64,000 bases of DNA. Source: Streptomyces adelaidensis. GTDB lineage: Bacteria; Actinomycetota; Actinomycetes; Streptomycetales; Streptomycetaceae. Both the position numbers and the translations under genes were made by a program. The stretch covers positions 25,967-89,966 of the forward strand of contig NZ_JAEMUX010000027.1 of assembly GCF_016598475.1 (NCBI RefSeq), read 5' to 3'. Positions 51,212-60,270 of the stretch are shown here, in pieces. The notes beneath the pieces were generated by a model that worked only from the letters and a program-made list of their open reading frames with translations, was not told the origin of the DNA and did not search any database. The first letter of the stretch is position 1. The number at the start of each line of letters is the position of its first letter.

Positions 51212-52465
51212 TCAGCCCACGGCCAGCCCCGAGCCTGTCAGCCGTACGCGGATGCCGTCCTTCTCCACGCGGACGTCCCGTAGTCGCACCTCCCCGTGCT
51301 TCGGCTCCGGCAGCTCGAAGGCCAGGGACAGCCGGTCGGCGAGGACCGGGCCGGTGAGGCGGGACAGGGCGTCGAGGAGGTCGGGGTCGAGGCCCAGGTC
51401 GCGGAGCACCTCGGGGTTGTCCAGGGCCAGGTCGATGAGGTTGAGGCTCTGGGCCTGACGGGCGAAGCGCGGGGAGCCGGTCAGCTCGGCGAGCCTGCCG
51501 TCGTCGCTGAGAGCCTCGCGTACGGCCGTCTCGGACATCCCCAGCCGCCGCACGATCGCCGGGACCGACAGCAGCGCCTTCGCCTTACGGGTCTGCCGGG
51601 CGAGGTCGGCGGACGCCCGGGGCGTCAGGTGCAGGCCGTCCGAGGCCCGCGTGCCGGGGCGGTAGGTGGCCAGGTCTCCGATGTCCAGGCGCATGCCGCC
51701 GATCTCCGTGGCGATGCCCCGCGGGCCCTGCCGCTGGATCGTGGCCCGGGCGCGCAGCCGCAGGTCGTGCCCGGCGACCGGCAGGGTGCCACGGGCCCGG
51801 ACCCGGCCACGGTCGTCACCGCTGAACTTGACCTGGGACGCGCCGAGTTCGCGGTTGAGGTCGGCGAAGGACAGCAGGACGTCGCCGTCGAGCCGGGGGA
51901 CGTGGGCGCCGCGCACGGCGGTGAGGCCGTCGGCGTCCAGCCGTATGTCATGGGCCGTGGCCGACACCTTCGCCAGCGACACCCGGTCGGCGGCCACGTC
52001 CGGCACGGTCACCCGCACCGAGTCCAGCCGCTTGTCGGCGAGTTGGGTGAGGAAGGGGAAGCCGCCGATCTCCACCTCGGGCGCCGCGGCCAGGTCCAGC
52101 CGGTCCTCGAGAGTGTCCGCGGCCTTGTGCTCGGCGTACAGCAGGGCCCAGCGGTCGGCAAGGGTGACGAACGCGGCGAGGACGACGAGGCCCACCACCG
52201 CCTTCACCGCCAGCGGCAGCCCGGCGAAACGGCCACGCCGACGCCGGCCGCCGCAGCGGTGGACGGGCGGGGACCACTCCGGTTCCTGCTCCTGCTCCCG
52301 CTCCCGATCGGTCCATTCGTCGGCGGTGCCCTCGCTCTCGCCCTCGCCGAAGAACTCTTCGAGAGGGCTGTCGTCGAGGGCGCCGAGTTCGTCGTAGGGG
52401 TTGGGGGGCGCTTCGGAGCGGTCGGGGGGACGGTGACGCGGGTCCATGCGATGGGGGGTGCGCAT
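51212..52465 (-). CDS. DUF2993 (LmeA-like) membrane-anchored protein
   Basis: 417 residues. A cytoplasmic start of about 85 residues, acidic and Gln/Glu-rich (DREREQEQEPEW), one membrane segment (VKAVVGLVVLAAFVTLADRWALLYAE), then a DUF2993 domain (PEVEIGGFPFLTQLADKRLDSVRVTVPDV) outside, through to the C-terminus (KDGIRVRLTGSGLAVG). Mycobacterial LmeA binds phospholipid and helps lipomannan elongation; the Streptomyces proteins are uncharacterised. Monocistronic, on the same strand as the NRPS upstream but probably not part of its cluster. Confidence 0.85.
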   Translation of the reverse strand: MRTPHRMDPRHRPPDRSEAPPNPYDELGALDDSPLEEFFGEGESEGTADEWTDREREQEQEPEWSPPVHRCGGRRRRGRFAGLPLAVKAVVGLVVLAAFVTLADRWALLYAEHKAADTLEDRLDLAAAPEVEIGGFPFLTQLADKRLDSVRVTVPDVAADRVSLAKVSATAHDIRLDADGLTAVRGAHVPRLDGDVLLSFADLNRELGASQVKFSGDDRGRVRARGTLPVAGHDLRLRARATIQRQGPRGIATEIGGMRLDIGDLATYRPGTRASDGLHLTPRASADLARQTRKAKALLSVPAIVRRLGMSETAVREALSDDGRLAELTGSPRFARQAQSLNLIDLALDNPEVLRDLGLDPDLLDALSRLTGPVLADRLSLAFELPEPKHGEVRLRDVRVEKDGIRVRLTGSGLAVG

Positions 52466-52568
52466 CGACTCATCCGAACATGCGCACCACCCCCGTCCGC
52501 AACCTGAACCCCGGCTGTGCGACGTAGTTCACGATCGTGATCCGGTCCGCCCCGACGGCGCGCCGGGG

Positions 52569-55340
52569 TCAGGTGGCCGAGGCCGCGAGTTCCCTGGCGG
52601 TGTCCCGGATGGTCGGATGGCGGTACAGCTCCCGCAGCCGTAGCGACGGCAGGCCGTGGGCGCGCAGGGCGGCGCCTATGCGGACGGCGAAGAGGGAGTT
52701 GCCGCCCAGCTCGAAGAAGTCGTCGTCGAGGCCGACCGGTACGCCCAGCACCTCGCTCCAGATCTCCCGCAGCCGTTCGGTGAGGTCGGTGTCGGCGTCG
52801 GCGTGGGTGTCGGCCGTGAGGGGCGCGGCGTCGTGGGCCGATGAGCGGGGCGCCGTGGGCGGGGGGAGGCGGGACGGGTCGAGCTTGCCGTTGGGCGTCA
52901 GCGGGAGCGCGTCCAGGGCGGTGACCGTGGTGGGGAGCATGTAGTCGGGCAGGACGCCCGCGGCCCGCTTGCGGACCGTGTCCGGGGCGCCGCCGGAGAG
53001 AACCACATAGGCGTTGATCCGGGCGGTGGCGGCGTCGGCCGGATCGTCCCGGTGGATCACCACGGCGGCCGTCCGCACGTCCGGGTCCTCCAGCAGGACC
53101 GCGCGGATCTCGTCCAGCTCGATCCGGAAGCCACGGATCTTCACCTGGCTGTCGATCCGCCCGAGGTGTTCGAGCCTGCCGTCGGGGCGGAGGCGCCCGA
53201 GGTCGCCGCTGCGGTACATGGTGCCGCCGGTGAACGGGTCCGGAACGAAGCGCCGGGCGGTCAGTTCCTCCTGGCCGAGATAGCCGAGCGCCACGCCGGC
53301 GCCGCCGACGCAGACCTCGCCCGCCACGCCGGGCGGCAGCAGGCGCCCGGCCGGGTCCGTCACGTACAGGTGCCAGCCGGGCAGCGGATGCCCGACGGAG
53401 CGGGTGGCGGCGAGCGCCAGGCCCCGGGTGAGGGTCTGCTCAGTGACGTGGACCGTCGTCTCCGTGATGCCGAACATGTTCACCATCCGGCACACCGACT
53501 CGGGGTGCCGGTCGAACCAGGGCAGCAGCATGCGCGCGTCGAGCGGTTCCCCGCCGAACACGACCAACCGGACCCCGACCTCGGAGTGGTCCACGTCCAG
53601 CAACTGTGCGAAGGCCGACGGCGTCTGGCTCAGCACCGTGATCTTCTCGGACACCAGCAGGTCGCGGAAGCGGTCGGGTTCCCGGGAGACGAAGTACGGC
53701 ACCACGACCAGCCGGCCGCCGGTCAGCAGGCAGCCCCAGATCTCCCACACCGAGAAGTCGAAAGCGCTGGAGTGGAACCAGGTCCACACGTCGTCCGGCC
53801 CGAACCCGTACGCGTCGCGGGTCGCGTCCACCAGGGCGATCACGTTCCGGTGCGGCACCTCGACGCCCTTGGGGCGGCCGGTGGAACCGGACGTGTAGAT
53901 GACGTAGGCGGCGGTGTCCGGCCCCACGGCGGTCGGCCCCACGGCGGTCGGCGCGACGGCGGTCGGCGCGACGGCGGTCGGCGCGACGGCGGTCGGCAGG
54001 ACCGGGGCGTCGCCGGGCCGCGACGCCGTGTCGAGTACGCCGGGCACTTCGTCGACGCCGAGCCTTTCGTCTACGTGGAGCACCTCGTCCGGTGTCACCG
54101 GCACACAGCCCGCCACCTCCGGGAACTCCGGGAGGCGGGTGATCATCACGCTCAGGCCCGCGTCCCGTGCCGTGTGGGCGATCCGGTCCGCCGGGTAGGC
54201 GGGGTCGACGGGCACGTAGGTCGCGCCGGCCTTCAGCACGGCGAGCAGGGTGACGACGAGTTCGGCGGTGCGTTCCAGGCATACGCCCACGCGGTCACCG
54301 TCGCCGACCCCGCGTGCCCGCAGGCCGGTTGCCAACTGGGCGGCCCGCTCGTCGAGTTCGCGGTAGGTGAGGCCCGCGCGGCCGTCGGTCACGGCGATGC
54401 GGTCCGGCGTCGCCGCGACGATCCGCGTGAACGCCTCGGGCATGCTCACCGGGGTGGTGACCAGGGGACGGGGCGGGCGACCGAGCGCCGCGACACGCTC
54501 GAGTTCGGTCTCGTCCATCAGATCGACGTCGTCGACCAAGGTCCCGGGCGAGTCCAGGAGCTGCTGGTGGACCCGCACCAGGTGCCGGGTGAACTGCGCG
54601 GCGATCTCCGTGGAGACGTGACCGCTGACGTGGTCGCAGCGCAGCCGCCAGCCGTCGGTGTCCCTGAAGACGGCCACGGTGAGCGGGAACGGCGGTGCCA
54701 GGCAGGGCACGTACGCCCCGGGAACCTCGGCCTCGTCGAAGAGCAGGCCGACGAGCGCGGGGCCGTCCGCGGCGGCGTGCTTCAGTTCACCGAGCGTGCG
54801 GGCCTCAGGCACGGTGAACGAGCCGTGGTCCGTGCCGATGACCGGCGAGGTCTCGGGGTCGTAGCGGCGCAGGGTGACGGCGAGGGCCGCGAGCCAGCCA
54901 GCCTCGTCGCCCCCTTCGTCCAGGGAGAACAGGTGCGGGACGGTCGGTCCGTCGTCGCCCAGCCCCCACGCGGGGGCGGGAGCGAACGCGGCTGTGCCGG
55001 CGGCGGGATGGCCGGTGCCCGGTCCGGGGGACTCGCCGGCCGCCAGCCGCGCGAGGGCCGTACGGTCCCATTGGTCGCGCGGGGCGACGAGGATCAGGTC
55101 GCACGGGCCGTCGGCGTAGCGCAGCAGGACGCTGCGCAGCCCGTCGGCGGGGCGGGCGAGTTCGGCGGCGCGGCGCCGCTCGGCCGGCGGGTCCGCCGCC
55201 GGCGCGGGCACGTCCTCCGTCCACAGTCCCGACAGGGCCGACAGACCCGACAGGACCGACAGAGCCGCCGAGTTCGGGGAACGGTCCCAGCGGACGCGCA
55301 CCGCGTGGCAGCGCGCCGCGGGGAGGAGAGGGCCTGACAC
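52569..55340 (-). CDS. Single-module NRPS (degenerate condensation-adenylation-carrier)
   Basis: 923 residues. About 1-285 resembles the second half of a condensation domain (WLAALAVTLRRYD, GLLFDEAEVPGA, FPLTVAVFRDTDGWRLRCDHV) but lacks the HHxxxDG active site. About 300-800 is an adenylation domain: VIYTSGSTGRPKG, FDFSVWEIWG, MFGITETTVH, YRSGDLGR, GRIDSQVKIRG, PLTPNGKLD. By eye its pocket code is about DFWSVGMVHK, close to the threonine code DFWNIGMVHK. A carrier domain follows, with Ser882 in FELGGNSLFAV. GTG start after AAGGAG. First gene cannot be told; it follows the SDR by 55 bp. Confidence 0.9.
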   Translation of the reverse strand: MSGPLLPAARCHAVRVRWDRSPNSAALSVLSGLSALSGLWTEDVPAPAADPPAERRRAAELARPADGLRSVLLRYADGPCDLILVAPRDQWDRTALARLAAGESPGPGTGHPAAGTAAFAPAPAWGLGDDGPTVPHLFSLDEGGDEAGWLAALAVTLRRYDPETSPVIGTDHGSFTVPEARTLGELKHAAADGPALVGLLFDEAEVPGAYVPCLAPPFPLTVAVFRDTDGWRLRCDHVSGHVSTEIAAQFTRHLVRVHQQLLDSPGTLVDDVDLMDETELERVAALGRPPRPLVTTPVSMPEAFTRIVAATPDRIAVTDGRAGLTYRELDERAAQLATGLRARGVGDGDRVGVCLERTAELVVTLLAVLKAGATYVPVDPAYPADRIAHTARDAGLSVMITRLPEFPEVAGCVPVTPDEVLHVDERLGVDEVPGVLDTASRPGDAPVLPTAVAPTAVAPTAVAPTAVGPTAVGPDTAAYVIYTSGSTGRPKGVEVPHRNVIALVDATRDAYGFGPDDVWTWFHSSAFDFSVWEIWGCLLTGGRLVVVPYFVSREPDRFRDLLVSEKITVLSQTPSAFAQLLDVDHSEVGVRLVVFGGEPLDARMLLPWFDRHPESVCRMVNMFGITETTVHVTEQTLTRGLALAATRSVGHPLPGWHLYVTDPAGRLLPPGVAGEVCVGGAGVALGYLGQEELTARRFVPDPFTGGTMYRSGDLGRLRPDGRLEHLGRIDSQVKIRGFRIELDEIRAVLLEDPDVRTAAVVIHRDDPADAATARINAYVVLSGGAPDTVRKRAAGVLPDYMLPTTVTALDALPLTPNGKLDPSRLPPPTAPRSSAHDAAPLTADTHADADTDLTERLREIWSEVLGVPVGLDDDFFELGGNSLFAVRIGAALRAHGLPSLRLRELYRHPTIRDTARELAASAT
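53921..53995 (-). repeat. Five 15-bp tandem repeats inside the NRPS gene
   Basis: Five exact-length units (GCSCSACGGCGGTCG) code for five (A/G)PTAV pentapeptides just before the adenylation core VIYTSGSTG. The repeat keeps the frame and would vary in number by slippage. Confidence 0.9.
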
Positions 55341-55395
55341 GGGGGGACTCCTTGTCGTTCGGATCAGCAGGGGGCGGGTACGGCGGATGCGCCGC

Positions 55396-56220
55396 TCAGC
55401 GGATGCTGAATCCGCCGTCCACGGTCAGGACCGAGCCGGTGATCTGCCGGGACTCGTCCGAGGCGAGGAAGACGACTGCGGCGGCGACGTCCTCGGGCTC
55501 GATGAGCGCGTTCATCGGCTGTGCCTCGACGAAGGTCTTCTCGTGCTCGTGCACCGGTACGTCGAGCGCCCTCGCGATCTCGGCGAGCATCCGGCCCTCG
55601 GCCTGCGCGTCGTCGCGCACAGACCCGGGACAGACCGCGTTCACGCGTACTTTCGTCGGCGCGTAGTCGAGCGCCGCCGCCTTGGTCAGCCCGACGACGG
55701 CGTGCTTGGCGGCGACGTATCCGGCGAAGTGGCGGTAGCCGACGAGCCCGGCGGTGGAGGCGACGTTGACGATGCTGCCGGTGCGCCGGGCGCTCATCGC
55801 CTTGCCGACCTCGCGGATCACCCGCCAGGCCCCGGAGAGGTCGACGTCGATCATCAGGGACCACTCCTCCTCGCCGATCTCGTGCACCGGCTTGCCCGAG
55901 GGCGCGGCGATGCCGGGGTTGTTGACGGCGACGTCGATCCGCCCGAACCGGTCCTCGGCCCGGGGCACCGCCTCCCGTACGGCCCGGAGGTCGCGGATGT
56001 CGGCCACCGTGGTGAGGACGGCCGCGCCGGCCTCCCGGCACAGTGCGGCGGTGTGCTCCAACTGCCCGGGCGAGCCCAGCGGATAGGGAACGCCCGGCAG
56101 GTCGGCGCAGATGTCCAGCAGGGTCAGATCGGCGCCCTCGGCGGCACAGGCGAGCGCGGTGGCCCTGCCGAGCCCGCGGGCGGCACCGGTGACGAGGACC
56201 GACTTGCCGTGCAGACGCAT
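55396..56220 (-). CDS. SDR family oxidoreductase (mycofactocin-coupled-like)
   Basis: 274 residues. Cofactor motif VTGAARGLGRATA, an extended loop after strand 2 (LLDICADLPGVPYPLGSPGQL) as in mycofactocin-coupled or related NAD-retaining SDRs, NNPGIAAPSG (Pro in place of the usual Ala of NNAG), catalytic Ser in VASTAGLVG, YVAAKHAVVG with Tyr/Lys, and DGGFSIR at the end. AGGAGTTCC precedes the ATG. It sits between the NRPS and thioesterase genes and is probably a tailoring enzyme. No mycofactocin genes are in the window. Confidence 0.88.
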   Translation of the reverse strand: MRLHGKSVLVTGAARGLGRATALACAAEGADLTLLDICADLPGVPYPLGSPGQLEHTAALCREAGAAVLTTVADIRDLRAVREAVPRAEDRFGRIDVAVNNPGIAAPSGKPVHEIGEEEWSLMIDVDLSGAWRVIREVGKAMSARRTGSIVNVASTAGLVGYRHFAGYVAAKHAVVGLTKAAALDYAPTKVRVNAVCPGSVRDDAQAEGRMLAEIARALDVPVHEHEKTFVEAQPMNALIEPEDVAAAVVFLASDESRQITGSVLTVDGGFSIR

Positions 56221-56274
56221 CGGGAACTCCTTGAAGGATGAGGATGGACGACGACGGGAATGTGACGACACGGC

Positions 56275-56997
56275 CTAGAGCACCGTCGAGACGATCAGCC
56301 GGACCAGCGCCGGCGCGGCGTCGGTGAGGTACATGTGGCCGCCGGGGACCTCGACGTGCTCGAAGTCGCGGCCGGCCACCTTGCTCCAGGACTCCGCGTC
56401 GTCGTAGCCGACCAGCTCGTCGTCCTCGCCCCGGACGACCGTGAGGGGCGCGTCCAGCGGGAGGTCGGTGCCGGGCACGTAGGACTCGTGCATCTCGACG
56501 TCCGCGCGCAGGGCGGGGAGGATCATCTCGCGCATCTCCGGGTCGTCCAGCGCGGGATGGTGGTAGCCGGCGAAGTCGCCGACACGGGCGAGGAATTCCT
56601 CGTCGGACAGGCCGGTGGCCCGCCGCTCGCGACCCCGGGCGGGTTCCGGCGATCCGCTGACGAACAGGTGGGCGAGCTCGACGCCGGGTTCGGCGACCAG
56701 CCGGTGGGCGAGTTCGTAGGCGAGTACGGCACCGAGGCTGTGCCCGAAGAGGGCGACCTTGTGCTCGCCCCGGCCCTCGCCCTCGCCCAGTCGGTCCCGC
56801 AGCTCGGCCATCAGCCCGTCGACGGCCTCGTGCGCGTCCCGGTACGGCTCCTCGTCGATCAGCCGCTCGCGACCCGGCAGTTGCAGCGCCACGATCTCCA
56901 GCGCGTCCCCGGCGAGGGCGGTCCAGGGACGGTAGAAGGAGGCACCCGCCCCGGCGTAGGGGAGGCAGATGAGCTTGGTGGTGTCAGGCGTGGTCAT
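56275..56997 (-). CDS. Type II thioesterase
   Basis: 240 residues, alpha/beta hydrolase of the TEII group that clears misprimed carrier domains in NRPS/PKS systems. LICLPYAGAGASFYRPW, LQLPGRERL, LFGHSLGAVLAYELA with the nucleophile Ser, VVRGEDDELV with the Asp, and EVPGGHMYLTD with the His are all present. Its start overlaps the LLM gene by 14 bp, so the two are co-translated. Confirms the neighbourhood as a natural-product cluster. Confidence 0.93.
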   Translation of the reverse strand: MTTPDTTKLICLPYAGAGASFYRPWTALAGDALEIVALQLPGRERLIDEEPYRDAHEAVDGLMAELRDRLGEGEGRGEHKVALFGHSLGAVLAYELAHRLVAEPGVELAHLFVSGSPEPARGRERRATGLSDEEFLARVGDFAGYHHPALDDPEMREMILPALRADVEMHESYVPGTDLPLDAPLTVVRGEDDELVGYDDAESWSKVAGRDFEHVEVPGGHMYLTDAAPALVRLIVSTVL

Positions 56998-58147
56998 GGG
57001 TGGGGGCGTCTCCTTGCGAGTCCTGTGAGTCGAGCGAGCCCGGTGGGCGGGGGCTGTCCGAGGCGGTACCCGGCGTCGCGAGCACCCCGGCGAGTTCCGC
57101 CGCCTCGACGGCTGTGCGCAGCGCGCCGGCGGCGCGGTCCGGGCCGGGCAGCCCGGGGCCGACCGGCATGACGTTGAGCGTGGTGGCGCCGGCCTCGGCG
57201 AACGCCGTCATCCGCTCGGCGATGCGCTCCCGCGGCCCTAGCAGCGAGGTGGCGTCGAGGAAGTCGAGCGGTACGGCGGCCATGGCGCCCGGGTAGTCCC
57301 CGTTCAGGAACCTCTCCTGGACGGTACGGGCTTGGGGGCCGAAGCCCATGCGCTCGGCCAACCGCGTGTAGTGGTTGTCCTCCCGGCCGCCCATGCCGCC
57401 GAGATACAGCGCGGCGTATCCCCGTACCCGTCGGGCACAGGCCTGCCAGTCGGGGCCGGTCACCAGGGGCACACAGGGGGCGATGTCGAACCCGTCGAGG
57501 GTGCGCCCGGACTTCGCGAGGCCGGCCCGCAGGGGCTCCAACTGCTTGGCGGCGTGGGCGGGGGAGAAGAACACCGGCAGCCATCCGTCGGCGATCTCCC
57601 CGGCCAGCTCCAGATTCCTCGGGCCGAGGGCGGCGAGGTAGAGCGGGATCCGCTCGCGCGGTGGCCTGATGGTCAGGGTGAGAGCCTTGCCGGGGCCGTC
57701 CGGCAGCGGGAGCGTGAAGTGGCTGCCTTCGTACTCCAGGGGTTCCCGGCGCAGCGCCCGGCGCACCAGGCCGACGTATTCGCGGGTGCGGCCGAGCGGC
57801 GAGGCGAATCGGACACCGTGCCAGCCCTCCGAGACCTGGGGGCCGGACACGCCGAGTCCGAGCCTGAACCGTCCGCCCGACAGGGTGTCGAGGGTGGCGG
57901 CGGTCATCGCCGTCATCGCGGGCGAACGGGCGGGTATCTGCAGGACCGCGCTGCCGACATCGATACGGGAGGTGCGGGCGGCGATCCAGGACAGCACGGT
58001 CACGGCGTCGGATCCGTAGGCCTCCGAGACCCACACCGCCGAGTAGCCGAGACCCTCGGCGAGGGAGGCGAGCGAGAGGTTGGAGGCGTCGTTGCGGCCG
58101 GTCCAGTAGCCGAGGTTGAGACCGAGGCGCAGGGTGGGGGCGGTCAT
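56984..58147 (-). CDS. LLM-class (F420-dependent-like) oxidoreductase
   Basis: 387 residues of the luciferase-like monooxygenase fold: GLNLGYWTGRND, AEGLGYSAVWVSEAYG, RIDVGSAVLQIPARSPAMTAMTAATLDTLSGGRFRLGLGVSGPQVSEGWHG and YLAALGPRNLELAGEIADGWLP. This is the methylene-H4MPT-reductase-like group using F420 or FMN. The C-terminal about 45 residues are low complexity (PGTASDSPRPPGSLDSQDSQGD). ATG after AGGAG. A tailoring role in the cluster is likely; the reaction is unknown. Confidence 0.88.
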   Translation of the reverse strand: MTAPTLRLGLNLGYWTGRNDASNLSLASLAEGLGYSAVWVSEAYGSDAVTVLSWIAARTSRIDVGSAVLQIPARSPAMTAMTAATLDTLSGGRFRLGLGVSGPQVSEGWHGVRFASPLGRTREYVGLVRRALRREPLEYEGSHFTLPLPDGPGKALTLTIRPPRERIPLYLAALGPRNLELAGEIADGWLPVFFSPAHAAKQLEPLRAGLAKSGRTLDGFDIAPCVPLVTGPDWQACARRVRGYAALYLGGMGGREDNHYTRLAERMGFGPQARTVQERFLNGDYPGAMAAVPLDFLDATSLLGPRERIAERMTAFAEAGATTLNVMPVGPGLPGPDRAAGALRTAVEAAELAGVLATPGTASDSPRPPGSLDSQDSQGDAPTHDHA

Positions 58148-58162
58148 GGGGACTCCTGTGCG

Positions 58163-58194
58163 GGCGCGAGGGCGCGAGGGCGCGAGGGCGCGAG
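58163..58194. repeat. Four 8-bp tandem repeats
   Basis: GGCGCGAG four times in a row, just upstream of the LLM gene start in the 116-bp gap after the permease gene. May move the leader length of the LLM-TEII unit by slippage. Confidence 0.8.
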
Positions 58195-58263
58195 GGCCGG
58201 GGTCCGGCGTGCCGACCGGGCCGACCGGTCCTGTCGGGACCGGGCCTGGTGGCGTGGACGAGG

Positions 58264-59172
58264 TCAGCGGCTCGTGCGGGTGCGGTAACGCCATGTCGAG
58301 AGGGTGGTGAAGACGGCGATGACCAGGACCGCGCAGCCGACGGTGTACAGCCCGGGATGCTGGGCCGGCCAGGCGTGCTGGACGGGGAAGCCCGGCGGGG
58401 GCGTGTTGCCGAAGAGGCGGCGCAGGGCGTTCGCGAGCGACGTGATGGGGTTCCAGGCGGCCACGGCGGACAGCGGACCGGGGAGGGTCGCTCCGGAGAC
58501 GAACCCGGAGGAGATGAACGTCGCCGGGAACAGCCAGATCACCCCGAGGCTCCCGGCCACCTGGGCGTTCGGCGTGATCAGGGCGACGAAGACGCCGATC
58601 CATGACATCGCGAAGGAGAACAGCAGCACCAGCAGGACCCCGGCGGCCACCTCGCCGGGACCGGTGTGCGGGCGCCAGCCCATCAACAGACCGCAGGTGA
58701 TGGTGACGGCGACGCTCGCCACGCAGGTGGTGAGGTCGGAGGTCGTCCGGCCGAGCAGCAGGGCCACGCGGGAGATCGGCAGGGTGCGGAAGCGGTCGAC
58801 CATGCCCTGGTCCAGGTCCCTGGAGAGCCCGACCGTGGTGAAGGTGGTGGTGAAGGCGACCGTCTGGGCGATCAGTCCGGAGAACATGTACGAGCGATAG
58901 GCCGTGCCGCCCAGGCTGTTGCCGAAGAGGTACCCGATGAGCATGGCGTACACGACCGGCTCGACCAGGCACGAGATGAGCAGTCCCGGAGTGCGCCGCA
59001 GGTGCAGCAGGTTGCGCAGCGCGAGGTCGGCGCTCTCCGCGACGACACGGATCACGGGGTTGCGCCGGGCCGCGGTCGGCAGGAGGGAACTGTCGGCGGC
59101 CGGCTCGGGGGGACGCTCGGTCCCGAGCGGGGCCGGATCGTTGCCGCGGACCTGTACGGGGGCGTTCATCAC
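58264..59172 (-). CDS. ABC-2 type exporter permease (DrrB-like)
   Basis: 302 residues, six hydrophobic segments. The pattern DLALRNLLHLRRTPGLLISCLVEPVVYAMLIGYLFG, DLDQGMVDRFRTLPISR and SFAMSWIGVFVALITPNAQVAGSLG is that of daunorubicin-resistance-type permeases. It pairs with the overlapping ATPase gene. Probably exports the product of the cluster and gives self-protection. Confidence 0.93.
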   Translation of the reverse strand: MMNAPVQVRGNDPAPLGTERPPEPAADSSLLPTAARRNPVIRVVAESADLALRNLLHLRRTPGLLISCLVEPVVYAMLIGYLFGNSLGGTAYRSYMFSGLIAQTVAFTTTFTTVGLSRDLDQGMVDRFRTLPISRVALLLGRTTSDLTTCVASVAVTITCGLLMGWRPHTGPGEVAAGVLLVLLFSFAMSWIGVFVALITPNAQVAGSLGVIWLFPATFISSGFVSGATLPGPLSAVAAWNPITSLANALRRLFGNTPPPGFPVQHAWPAQHPGLYTVGCAVLVIAVFTTLSTWRYRTRTSR

Positions 59173-60131
59173 GCGGCCTCCCGCCGGGCGGCGCGGCCGG
59201 TCAGGCCGAGGAACACGTCGTCGAGGGTGGCGCGGCTGAGGCCGATCTCCAGCACCTCGATCCCCTCGCCCTCCAGTGCGCCGAGAGCACGTCCCAGAGC
59301 GGCCCGGCCGTCGGCGGCGGCCGCTTCGACCCGCCGGGCCCGGCGGTCTACGGCCGGGGTCGCGCCGGTGGCCCGCGCGGCGGCGCGGGCAGCGGCGTCG
59401 AGCTGGTGCTCCTCGGCGACGTGCATCACCAGCCGGTTGCCGGCGGCGGCCTTGAGTTCGTCGCTGGTGCCCTCGGCGACGACCAGGCCCCGGTCGATCA
59501 CGGTGATCCGGTCGGCGAGGCGGTCCGCCTCCTCCAGGTACTGCGTTGTCAGCAGGATCGTGGTGCCACCGGCGACGAGTTCACCGACCGCGTCCCAGGT
59601 GTCCAGTCTGCTCTCCGGGTCGAGGCCGGTGGTGGGCTCGTCCAGGACGACCAGGGGCGGGGCGCCGACGAGGGCCGCGGCCAGATCCAGGCGTCGGCGC
59701 ATACCACCGGAGTAGGCGCCGGCCTGGCGTCCCGCCACGGCGGTGAGCCGGAACCGGGACAGCAGGTCGTCGGCGACACGACGGGCCCTGCGGCGGCCCA
59801 CGCCGCGTAGTTTCGCGAGGAGGTACAGGTTCTCGAAGCCGGTCAACACGCCGTCGACGGTCGAATACTGGCCGGCCATTCCGATCGCGGATCGTACCTT
59901 TTCCGGCTCTTCCGTCACGCTCCTGCCGTTGACGAAAACCCGCCCGGAGTCCGGCTCGAGAAGTGTCGTAAGAATCTTGACCAGGGTGGTCTTCCCGGCT
60001 CCGTTCGGTCCCAGGAGTCCCATGACTTCACCTGGGTGAACCTCCAGTTCAATACCACGTAATGCGTGGTTCTCCCGGTATTTCTTGTGTAGGCCCTGGA
60101 CGAGGATGGCCGGTGTGGCTGGCGTATGCAC
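59169..60131 (-). CDS. ABC exporter ATP-binding protein (DrrA-like)
   Basis: 320 residues: Walker A GLLGPNGAGKTT, IGMAGQYSTVDGVLTGFENL, signature YSGGMRRRLDLAAALVG, Walker B LVVLDEPTTGLDPESR, His-loop replaced by TTQYLEEADRLAD as usual in DrrA. The C-terminal about 90 residues form the DrrA-specific domain. GTG start; no clear ribosome-binding site, and an AGAACAGTTCT palindrome touches the start codon. The permease start overlaps its stop. Confidence 0.93.
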   Translation of the reverse strand: MHTPATPAILVQGLHKKYRENHALRGIELEVHPGEVMGLLGPNGAGKTTLVKILTTLLEPDSGRVFVNGRSVTEEPEKVRSAIGMAGQYSTVDGVLTGFENLYLLAKLRGVGRRRARRVADDLLSRFRLTAVAGRQAGAYSGGMRRRLDLAAALVGAPPLVVLDEPTTGLDPESRLDTWDAVGELVAGGTTILLTTQYLEEADRLADRITVIDRGLVVAEGTSDELKAAAGNRLVMHVAEEHQLDAAARAAARATGATPAVDRRARRVEAAAADGRAALGRALGALEGEGIEVLEIGLSRATLDDVFLGLTGRAARREAA

Positions 60132-60270
60132 AGAACTGTTCTACGCCCGCCTACGACCTGGGTCGACCATGGAAGTGTCAAGATTCATTGGACGTTCGAT
60201 GGCATTGTTTTAGGTTGGCTTGAACCTTTCAGGGTCCGATCGGGAACCTTGATCATCTACGGTTTCTGTC
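60132..60270. promoter_or_regulatory. Divergent promoter region of the biosynthetic cluster
   Basis: A 139-bp, comparatively A/T-rich gap between the exporter and the acyl-AMP ligase genes. Contains AGAAC-T-GTTCT (60132-60142) abutting the exporter start, a perfect minus-strand TTGACA (60176-60181) without a matching -10, and ATCTACGGT (60255-60263) whose TACGGT ends 7 nt before the ligase GTG. Neither gene has a ribosome-binding site, so both may be leaderless. Confidence 0.45.

Noticed and set aside
53921..53995. CRISPR-like repeats
   Set aside because: Units are directly adjacent with no spacers and lie in frame in a coding region.
53052..55337. 761-codon open frame on the plus strand opposite the NRPS
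   Set aside because: Mirror of a well-formed NRPS; composition and repeats (GGRRDGGRRDGG) are only the complement of the coding strand.
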